Origin: Methanobacteriota archaeon
GTDB lineage: Archaea > Thermoplasmatota > Poseidoniia > Poseidoniales > Thalassarchaeaceae
Reading direction: 5' to 3'
DNA length: 13,857 bases
Assembly (NCBI GenBank): GCA_002685415.1
Contig: NYXO01000006.1
Coordinates: 87,358 to 101,214, forward strand
A program made the position numbers and the translations under genes. Within the stretch, counting starts at the first letter, position 1; each line of letters opens with the position of its first letter. The notes beneath the pieces were generated by a model. The model was not told the origin of the DNA, made no database searches, and saw only the letters and a program-made list of their open reading frames with translations. Below, piece after piece: positions 6,930 to 13,857 of this stretch.

Positions 6930-9900
6930 TCAGGCGACTGCCTCACTGAGATCAAATGAATCTCTCTCTGGCACGTCTTGTAACTCATCGATTTCTTGCA
7001 ATACCATCGATAGCGCATGCTGAGCGTTTTGTCTGTGTCCATCCCCTAACTTGTGGGACGAATATCTCGCCTCTTCGAAAATTCGATCTAGTGCCACAAG
7101 AGCTTCCTCACTAATTGGTAGAGCCTTCCTGATTGCCATTTCGAATTCTCTGACAGTTTCGAAGTCTCTGCGTAGGAACCCGTTTCTCATTAGAATGTTG
7201 CAAAGGCTCTCATAGCAAGTGAAAATAGCTTCACGGATTTCATCTCCTGCGGCAAGTAATTCAGCAGTATAACTGAAGATTCCTGCCATCTCATCAATAG
7301 CCGCCAAACGACGTTTTCTGAGGGATAATGCTAATCCAACTAGGGTTCCTAAAATCAGTATTATTCCAATAATTGCTAAAATTTGCCAGAATGTGAAGAG
7401 TGGGGCTGGATCTTCGTAGGTCATCTCAATACCAGAATAATCGTTATTCAACCACAATCGATCATTCGGACTAATTAATTGAGAATCTGTTTGGAATAAT
7501 AGAGTTAATTCACCCCATCTATTTTTGTCATAAAATGCTGGTTGATTTTGTATAGTGAAATCATAATCCATTACGCCATTTGAATCCGTGAGTTTGACAT
7601 TTTGGAAATGTATTACAGATTGATTGACAAGTCTGGCAACAATTGAAATTCCTTCGACAGGTAAGCCTGTGTCATTGGCAGTAACTGTAACTGTGCCATT
7701 TATTCGCCGCTGATTTTCCTTGATGTGATGATTTTCCGGTGTAAATGTAAATGACACAGGAACTCGAATATTGACAATATGCTCAACATCTACACCATTC
7801 AAGAATCTATCAGCATCTGGGAGTGCAGATATTGTTAGAGAGAGTTCTCCAGGAGGCATGGTAGAGCGAGCAGGAGAGTTTAGTTCGAAGTGACCTGTGG
7901 ATTCGTCCCAAACAAGATTAGATGGTTCTGCTAAACCATTCCAAAGCAAGACTACTTCCATACCTTCAATGACGTTACTTTCACCGCCAACTTCGACTAT
8001 CCTAGCAACTAATTTAATTCCCTTAGAATCATCTGAACGGATTATCAAGTCAGTCTCCCAAAGAACCTCGATTTGGACATCTGCCTTAGCATATACCGTC
8101 ATGTTATATTCAACGGGAAGGTAGAATGTTTGACCCTCAAAGGTAAATCTGATATCGTGCCCCCCTCTTGAGATAAGGTAGCCAATTGAGTAATCAAATT
8201 CGAATACTCCATCGTCTCCTGTAGTAATTCGATCGATTTCTACACCATCAAGAGAGACGATAATTTCCCGACCTGAGAGGCCAGGAGCTCCAGCAGTATC
8301 TGAGTCAAACAAGCGGCCCGAGAAGTTCCATTGTTCTCCCCTAGTAACCGACACATCATCCACCTGCAGATTAATCGCAGTGTGGTAAGCGATGGTTAGA
8401 TTGGCATCTACACTTCCTGGTCTGTAGTAGCCTTGTGCTGGTGCGGATGCAGTAATTGTATGGAAACCGATGTCTAGGAAGTCAGATATCACCCAATTAA
8501 ATGACCAATCTCCGTTTTCTCGGCTTGTCGTAATTCCTACCAAGGTCCCATCAATGAAAATCTCTAGCGAGTGGTTTGCCAACCCACCATCCGGAAGATT
8601 ATCTCTAACTGAACCCGTTAGTCTCATTTCATCCCCTACAGCATAAGCACTTGGGGGGTCTATCGAAATGATAGTAGGTGCATAGACTGTGAATACTGTG
8701 GTTGAATTTGAAGATAGTATGAATTCCTCCCCTTGGAAAATTATCCTTACCAAACGAGGACCGAGTGGCATATCCGGTGGAATCGGGAGGTATACACTGA
8801 ATGTGCCATTTTCTTCAACTTGGAGTCCGGTCAAAAATTGATCATTCATTGTGACTTCTAGATATCTGTCACCCAGTGTACGCCCTGCTCCATCGGTAAG
8901 CATACCCTCTATCAGAAGTAGTTGATTTCTATCCACCTCTCCTGGAGGTGTCGTGAGAACCACTTGTGATGTTTGTGTCACATTGAATCCAACTGTAGTG
9001 GCAGAGGGTAGGTAGTATTCAGGATTCAAGGAATCTCCTTGACCCATTGGGTCTACCCAAGTAAATCCACCTAGGAATCTTGCAGTAACTGTATGAGCCC
9101 CATAATCCATGTCTAATGGCAGATCATAGGTTACTGTCCATTGCCCTGTTGATGCATTGGATATTGTTGTGTAGGACGAACCAACATCAATTCCATCTAT
9201 CCAAATATGGATTACTCCTCCTGAAATCAAACCGTTGTCAGTCAATAATTGACCATGTTCATCTAGAAGCGTGCCGGTGAAGGTTATGTTTTCTCCAGCA
9301 ATCATTGACCCAGTCAAATCTGAGAATTCGATCACAGTTGGAGCTAGAACTATCACTCTAGACCAAGTGGAATCTCCAATCAAACCCGTTGAACCACTTA
9401 TTCCTGGGAATTCTGCAGAAATCAACATAGGCCCTTGGGTCCTTTGTGAATCTACTGGGATGTTCAGTGATGCTCTGCCGGTTGCATCCGTAGTAACAGA
9501 TTGCAAGAATGACCCATCAACAAGGATCTCTATTTGTGCATTATCGACCAACTGACCTGCGTTATCGATTATTGAGAGATTGACACTAACGTCATTGCCT
9601 CGAATAACTCTTCTGTCAGGGTCTAAATCTGCTGGATCTAAGATTGAGATTAGTGAGTATCCCCTACTGTCGAAATTACCTATGTTACTACTAGAACCGT
9701 AATAATTTACGGTTGGTGTGTAACTTGCAGTGAGATTATGGGTCCCTCTTGGGAAAGATAATCCGAGGGTTATCACAGCACTCCAAGTTCCATTTGGATT
9801 AACAACACCGCCTGTTGCTTGGAAACCAGAATCAGTACCGTCAATCGAGAATGTAAGTGAAGAAGGTAAAGCTGCTCCGGTCCTATCCATTATTCCGGTT

Positions 9901-12900
9901 CCATTGCTAGAAAGTAAAGTACCACTAACATTGAATGATTCACCAGCAACTGGATTTTCTGTGATAGTCGAGATTGTTAGGTTCGTTGGAGAACGAACGA
10001 ATATTTGATTCATCACTGTTGTAGTTGAAAGTAGGGTTGATGAACCGTTGAAGTACAGGGTGATACCGATTAGCCCAAGTGGATGAGAATGTGGGACGTC
10101 GAATGTGAAATTAATTTGACCTTGGCCATTAGTAACTCCCTCGGTCAACCATGTATCATGGAACTTAGCTGCAACGTCTGCACCTCCGACTGGAAGGTCA
10201 TTATCTGAAAACTCTGTCAATCTAGCTCCGAAAGTAATTGATGTACCCCTGTCGACGACGGTCTGAATTATTGGAGTTCTGTCTGTGAATCGAGTAACGC
10301 CCTTCACTAAGATAGAAGCATTGCCAGTACCCGTAAGATAGAACGGGGTACTTCCTTCAATCACGCTGACGACTACTGTCTTCGAGCCGCTTGATACTCC
10401 ATCTCCAAATGGATCAGTCGGTACAGATACCGAGAACGAACCATTGTTTGTTGTGGTGTGACTGGACACAAGTGTTTCGCTTGAATCATTTAGGAAGAAG
10501 ACTTCAACCGCCATTGGTCCACTTACGCTTCTATTTCCATCAAATCCATCTAAGACTCGTCCTGTAAGTGTGAATGATTGGCCCGCAGTGACCTCTTGGG
10601 GTATTGAGATAATCTCGACCTGGCTGTTTACTTGGACGGTTAGGTTCGCGAATGTATCATTGCCGAGCCAGCGCCCTGGGTCGTTATCCGTTAGGTTATC
10701 TGTAATGTCATCAGAGGCATGAACACGAAGATCATAGAAGCCAGGAGTAGTATCCTCTAGAATAGTCGGATTAAATCTCGCAACACCATCGACATCTGTT
10801 GTGGCTGTATCTATTATTACCTGATTCGGACCACCCCAATCGAAGTATAGGTCAACATCCACATCGGATACGATAGAATCATCTGCGGCATCTGAAATTG
10901 TTGCATTAACAATGAGAGTTGTTCCGGCGATGACTATGATTGATTGGGGTTCTGCATCAACCACAAATTCACTTTGAAGGCCTGCAAGTACCCTTGTTTG
11001 GACTAGTGTAGTGTAGAACGGGCCAAGAACCTCTGAGTTGGTTGAGAAATCTAGCACAAATCTAAGGAAATAGGCTCCAGATCTGACATCACTTGGCATG
11101 ATGAACGAATAATTGTAAAATCCGGTTGTCTGATTTATCCAACCGCTTACGAGAGGGACAATAACAGGAGGCGCAGGGCTACCGTCTGGCCCAGGGGGAA
11201 GTTCTGAGGGGGTCTCCATTTGGATAACAATAGAGGAATTGTTACCGGTAATTGGAGTTAGGTGGAATATATCCTGAGCGAAACCAGACACCCAAGTTAC
11301 GGTACCCCTATCGGTCCACTCTGAGCCCAAAGTCACGGTTACATTCGCCCTGCCCTGTATACGGATTTTGTCGGTAACGGAAGTTGGCCTGAGCCAAGTA
11401 GAGCCTGTATAGTTGAGTTCCCAATCGTAGTCCCCTGCAAACATATCGGAATTTGGTGACCAAACTACGTTGAAATTACCCGAGTCAGGGTCGGTTATGT
11501 TGAACACCTCAGTGCCATTAAAATCGACAGCATATGTCCCCGGGAAATCAGCAACCGAAGTACCGGTGTGATCAGATAATTGAACTTCGACTATTGCTTC
11601 AAGACCCCTCTCCTTTGGATTTAGTGTATATTCAAATTCCACATATGACCTAATACCAAAAGTCGAAGCGAAAGTCTCCTCATCAGAAGCGAATAAGTCA
11701 TCTGCTGTGTACTTAAATTTCACATCCACAAAGCCTGCAGGTATTGGCACGGTCGACTCATTGAAGTCCCATTGAATGGAAAATTGACCGGGAGAAGTTG
11801 TCCAATTACTGGAGTTTAAATCCCATGTTGCGAGGTCTGTATAGGGACCATTTGTTCCAGCTCTTCGCATCTGGAAAATAAGTGTACCATTCAATGGGTC
11901 GGCATTAGGACCTCTACTAACTGCGGTCCCATTAATGAAAACTAATTGATTAATATCAAGGATTGAGTTATTCGAATCACTGCCTTCCAGAGATATTGAA
12001 AGATCAGGTGAGGGTGTGATATTGAAATTAAAATCTAATATCGTTGGTCTTAGATGATATTCGGGAATACTGGCATTATTCAAGTCACTCTGATGCCAAC
12101 CTAAGAATTCCATACTGGCATTAATCAGGCCTAACGACTCATTTTCAGAAATAGGAACTACAAATTCAAAGTATCCTCCTGAACCTACCTCGGTAATTAG
12201 GTTAACATCACCGTCTTCTATTGTTGTGTAGTTGATGAGAACTTGGAGGCTATCGAGAATTGCGGGGTCGGTTTGAGGCAAATTTTCTAATGCCAAATAA
12301 CCAGTAACGGTTGTACTTACACCCACTCCTAGCATAGGCTGATCTATGGGTACTGGATAGCTAATCGCCAAATTTACATCATCTGTGATATTAATTCTCC
12401 ATGGGAATGAAATTCCCTGAACGCCTACGTACCCCTTGGATTGAGTTACCACGACTAAGGAACCATATCCTGGACTAATCATTTCAGTGGGAGAGCCATT
12501 GAATGAAAAGAATCCTTCTGAATCAGTGACAGTAGTACCAATCAGTCTATTTGACTGTGCAGCGCTACCAGGAACATTTGCCGTTTCATTATCTGGTACC
12601 AAGTAAAGTTCTATTGTGATCCCCTCAATGCTCGAAGAGTTGCTTACGAATTGTAATGTTCCATTGAGTGTAATGTTTCCTGAGGAGTAATCCCTGTCCA
12701 AGGTATCTGGCGAATATGTCTCATCTACAACTTCGACCACGGAGGCCTCAGGACAGGCTTCAAATGGAATCCAACCAAGGTCTAATTCTCCTTGATTTGC
12801 ATTTGTTTGAAGGTGGACTTCTACCCACCATGAGAAATCATTGCCATAAACTTCGAATCCATTGTCGACCCAAGTTCCACCCGAGAAGCCCGTTACCTTC

Positions 12901-13857
12901 CTTGTAGGCAAACCAATACTTCTCAACATGGCTGCGAAGACTGTGGCAAACTCATCACAATCTCCTTGTTGAGCCTCTTCTAGAATCCACACTGTAGTAT
13001 CATCCAGTGCTTCTGACACACCTGAAGACGTTGTTCGATTCAGATTCGAGCCGGCATAATTCCTCAGGAATGTCGTTGTATTGTTGCCGTTGATGAGGAA
13101 TTGTTGGATTGCCTCAATCTGATCCCAAGCAGATACCCATCCACTTTCGTCTAGTACCTGTTGTGTGATGATTGAAACATTATCGAATCCATCATATTCA
13201 GTAGCATATGTACTATTTTGGAAAGCTGTAGTATTGTCTCTAATCGCATCAGTAAAGATGACTTGGGGTGTAGTGACAAACAATTCATCAATAGTAGAGG
13301 AATCTATCAGAACATCCCTAGTGTAATTTGAGAAATTGAGACCGGTTGAGGTATCGCTCCAACTTGTATAATTGACTGCATTGTAAGGTGCAATCAACTC
13401 CTCTCCGGGACTTAGTATACCATTGTTGCTGAATGATATTTGCCAAGAATGTAAGGCAGAATTATCCCAAAAGTCTGGATGTGCGACCCCTTGAGTTGTT
13501 GACCATGTCGGGAACATCTGAGTATAACCAACGAGTGTTTTGTTGACACCCCATGAAACACCAGTATAGTAATCATACGTATGCCATCTCCAATAGTGGG
13601 TTTGATTGAAGTCAATTCCAATTGTGGTATTCTCTGCAAAGAAGTATAGCATGTTTGTAGAGAGATCATCAGTCGGATCCCAAGGGCTGAAAGGAGAATC
13701 TATACAGTCGTTATCCCAGTATTCCGGAAGACATTCGTCACCATCTGGAATACCGCCTCCATCCGTGTCTGGGTCCAGCCAATCTGTTCCCAATTCTCTT
13801 TCTATAGTATCTGGAATCCCATCTCCATCTGTATCCAATGGGTTCATATCGTCATTA
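6930..13857 (-). CDS. Giant cell-surface protein: TSP3-like repeats, transglutaminase-like domain, about 16 Ig-like repeats, TM helix, DUF4129; 5' truncated by window edge
   Basis: The frame is open to the window edge and shows 2,308 residues; numbering here is from the Met codon at 13847, which is internal because Asn-Asp-Asp precede it in frame and no signal peptide follows. The order is Asp-rich DTDGDGIPD-type calcium-binding repeats (1-40); an unrecognised ectodomain (60-280); a transglutaminase-like core (about 285-375); about 16 beta-sandwich repeats of 95-120 residues (390-2145), many with a G-x-hydrophobic-D start and a TDxxGxF turn, like bacterial Ig-like domains; one TM helix (2153-2176) followed by RKRR; and a cytoplasmic DUF4129 domain (2195-2290). 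N-x-S/T sequons are abundant outside and suit an archaeal N-glycosylated surface protein. The overall plan is TgpA-like with a huge stalk. The catalytic His and Asp appear replaced, so a binding or adhesion role is more likely than an enzymatic one. Confidence 0.9.
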   Translation of the reverse strand, partial: NDDMNPLDTDGDGIPDTIERELGTDWLDPDTDGGGIPDGDECLPEYWDNDCIDSPFSPWDPTDDLSTNMLYFFAENTTIGIDFNQTHYWRWHTYDYYTGVSWGVNKTLVGYTQMFPTWSTTQGVAHPDFWDNSALHSWQISFSNNGILSPGEELIAPYNAVNYTSWSDTSTGLNFSNYTRDVLIDSSTIDELFVTTPQVIFTDAIRDNTTAFQNSTYATEYDGFDNVSIITQQVLDESGWVSAWDQIEAIQQFLINGNNTTTFLRNYAGSNLNRTTSSGVSEALDDTTVWILEEAQQGDCDEFATVFAAMLRSIGLPTRKVTGFSGGTWVDNGFEVYGNDFSWWVEVHLQTNANQGELDLGWIPFEACPEASVVEVVDETYSPDTLDRDYSSGNITLNGTLQFVSNSSSIEGITIELYLVPDNETANVPGSAAQSNRLIGTTVTDSEGFFSFNGSPTEMISPGYGSLVVVTQSKGYVGVQGISFPWRINITDDVNLAISYPVPIDQPMLGVGVSTTVTGYLALENLPQTDPAILDSLQVLINYTTIEDGDVNLITEVGSGGYFEFVVPISENESLGLINASMEFLGWHQSDLNNASIPEYHLRPTILDFNFNITPSPDLSISLEGSDSNNSILDINQLVFINGTAVSRGPNADPLNGTLIFQMRRAGTNGPYTDLATWDLNSSNWTTSPGQFSIQWDFNESTVPIPAGFVDVKFKYTADDLFASDEETFASTFGIRSYVEFEYTLNPKERGLEAIVEVQLSDHTGTSVADFPGTYAVDFNGTEVFNITDPDSGNFNVVWSPNSDMFAGDYDWELNYTGSTWLRPTSVTDKIRIQGRANVTVTLGSEWTDRGTVTWVSGFAQDIFHLTPITGNNSSIVIQMETPSELPPGPDGSPAPPVIVPLVSGWINQTTGFYNYSFIMPSDVRSGAYFLRFVLDFSTNSEVLGPFYTTLVQTRVLAGLQSEFVVDAEPQSIIVIAGTTLIVNATISDAADDSIVSDVDVDLYFDWGGPNQVIIDTATTDVDGVARFNPTILEDTTPGFYDLRVHASDDITDNLTDNDPGRWLGNDTFANLTVQVNSQVEIISIPQEVTAGQSFTLTGRVLDGFDGNRSVSGPMAVEVFFLNDSSETLVSSHTTTNNGSFSVSVPTDPFGDGVSSGSKTVVVSVIEGSTPFYLTGTGNASILVKGVTRFTDRTPIIQTVVDRGTSITFGARLTEFSDNDLPVGGADVAAKFHDTWLTEGVTNGQGQINFTFDVPHSHPLGLIGITLYFNGSSTLLSTTTVMNQIFVRSPTNLTISTITENPVAGESFNVSGTLLSSNGTGIMDRTGAALPSSLTFSIDGTDSGFQATGGVVNPNGTWSAVITLGLSFPRGTHNLTASYTPTVNYYGSSSNIGNFDSRGYSLISILDPADLDPDRRVIRGNDVSVNLSIIDNAGQLVDNAQIEILVDGSFLQSVTTDATGRASLNIPVDSQRTQGPMLISAEFPGISGSTGLIGDSTWSRVIVLAPTVIEFSDLTGSMIAGENITFTGTLLDEHGQLLTDNGLISGGVIHIWIDGIDVGSSYTTISNASTGQWTVTYDLPLDMDYGAHTVTARFLGGFTWVDPMGQGDSLNPEYYLPSATTVGFNVTQTSQVVLTTPPGEVDRNQLLLIEGMLTDGAGRTLGDRYLEVTMNDQFLTGLQVEENGTFSVYLPIPPDMPLGPRLVRIIFQGEEFILSSNSTTVFTVYAPTIISIDPPSAYAVGDEMRLTGSVRDNLPDGGLANHSLEIFIDGTLVGITTSRENGDWSFNWVISDFLDIGFHTITASAPAQGYYRPGSVDANLTIAYHTAINLQVDDVSVTRGEQWNFSGRLFDSDTAGAPGLSGREIIVSLDGVEIDRITTGDDGVFEFDYSIGYLISRGGHDIRFTFEGQTFYLPVEYNMTVYAKADVQIEVLWETDLIIRSDDSKGIKLVARIVEVGGESNVIEGMEVVLLWNGLAEPSNLVWDESTGHFELNSPARSTMPPGELSLTISALPDADRFLNGVDVEHIVNIRVPVSFTFTPENHHIKENQRRINGTVTVTANDTGLPVEGISIVARLVNQSVIHFQNVKLTDSNGVMDYDFTIQNQPAFYDKNRWGELTLLFQTDSQLISPNDRLWLNNDYSGIEMTYEDPAPLFTFWQILAIIGIILILGTLVGLALSLRKRRLAAIDEMAGIFSYTAELLAAGDEIREAIFTCYESLCNILMRNGFLRRDFETVREFEMAIRKALPISEEALVALDRIFEEARYSSHKLGDGHRQNAQHALSMVLQEIDELQDVPERDSFDLSEAVA
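6978..7391 (-). other. Transmembrane helix and cytoplasmic DUF4129 domain
   Basis: A 24-residue hydrophobic helix (7320-7391) is followed by RKRR, which fixes the C-terminus inside the cell by the positive-inside rule. The next about 95 residues (6978-7265) match the DUF4129 pattern: IREAIFTCYESLCNIL, then GFLRRDFETVREFE, then LDRIFEEARYSSHKLG. This domain ends bacterial TgpA-like transglutaminase proteins, often encoded near MoxR ATPases and DUF58 proteins. Confidence 0.85.
12723..12995 (-). other. Transglutaminase-like domain with altered catalytic triad
   Basis: The Cys motif QQGDCDEFATVFAAMLRSIG is intact (Cys297, codon 12957-12959) and is followed by the family's GLPTRKVTGF. At the usual HAWVEV position the protein reads SWWVEV, giving Ser339 (codon TCA, 12831-12833) for His. 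At the usual GWVPFDPTP position it reads GWIPFEACP, giving Glu363 (codon GAA, 12759-12761) for Asp. The fold call is firm; loss of transglutaminase or protease activity is inferred. Confidence 0.8.
13728..13857 (-). other. Thrombospondin type 3-like calcium-binding repeats at the visible N-terminal end
   Basis: Two DxDxDGxxD-type units are visible (DTDGDGIPD and DPDTDGGGIPD), separated by ERELGTDWL. The spacing is that of TSP3/EF-hand-like repeats found in many secreted prokaryotic proteins. The second unit has Gly in place of the usual Asp at one ligand position. More copies probably lie upstream of the window. Confidence 0.75.

Noticed and set aside
12716..12907. Plus-strand ORF inside the giant gene, and similar ones near 7897, 9271 and 9730
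   Set aside because: They are shadows of a continuous long reading frame with clear domains on the opposite strand.
9000..13000. DNA-level tandem repeats or recent duplication within the Ig-like stalk
   Set aside because: The units resemble each other only in protein pattern; I saw no long near-identical stretches in the nucleotide sequence.

Overview
The window looks like a piece of an uncultivated marine euryarchaeal genome, most likely Marine Group II (Candidatus Poseidoniales) or a close Thermoplasmatota relative. The evidence is the combination of an XPD/Rad3-type Fe-S helicase, ribosome binding sites of the GGTGA/AGGAGG type alternating with genes that have almost no leader, AT-rich TATA-like promoters, a bacterial-type NADP glutamate dehydrogenase, and a giant, sequon-rich, Asp-rich surface protein with a DUF4129 tail. 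The taxon is inferred; no rRNA or other decisive marker is present.

Layout. Positions 1-627 (+) hold the 3' part of a polar amino-acid ABC transporter ATPase, cut inside its Walker A motif by the window edge. It converges, 3 bp apart, on a leftward pair: gdhA (glutamate dehydrogenase, 631-1986) preceded by an HD-domain phosphohydrolase of the COG1078/SAMHD1-like family (2113-3429). A GC-rich hairpin lies between these two. A divergent promoter region (3430-3614) separates them from a rightward group: a ribbon-helix-helix regulator that seems to hold two tandem RHH units (3615-3980), a doubtful small basic ORF containing a very strong RNA hairpin (3991-4215), a structured intergenic stretch with several inverted repeats (4216-4397), an XPD-like helicase (4398-6416) and a small Hsp20/p23-like protein (6468-6929).

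The right half (6930 to the window end, - strand) is one gene of more than 2,300 codons whose start lies outside the window. In order the protein has thrombospondin type 3-like calcium-binding repeats, an unrecognised ectodomain, a transglutaminase-like domain, about 16 Ig-like beta-sandwich repeats, one transmembrane helix and a cytoplasmic DUF4129 domain. The two ends are those of TgpA-like proteins, here separated by a stalk of about 1,750 residues. The transglutaminase-like domain keeps the Cys but has Ser and Glu where the catalytic His and Asp should be, so it looks like a pseudo-enzyme, perhaps an adhesion or binding module.

How the genes fit together. The ABC ATPase and GdhA both concern nitrogen and amino-acid uptake and assimilation, but they are on opposite strands. 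The RHH regulator has a cluster of short inverted and direct repeats overlapping its own promoter, and it shares the octamer GGCGGTCT with the helicase promoter, where the octamer is one arm of an inverted repeat. A regulator-helicase link is therefore possible but unproven. The most unusual items are the giant surface protein with its altered triad, the tandem RHH protein with its putative operators, and the hairpin-rich stretch 3981-4397. I see no tRNA, rRNA, CRISPR array or insertion sequence.
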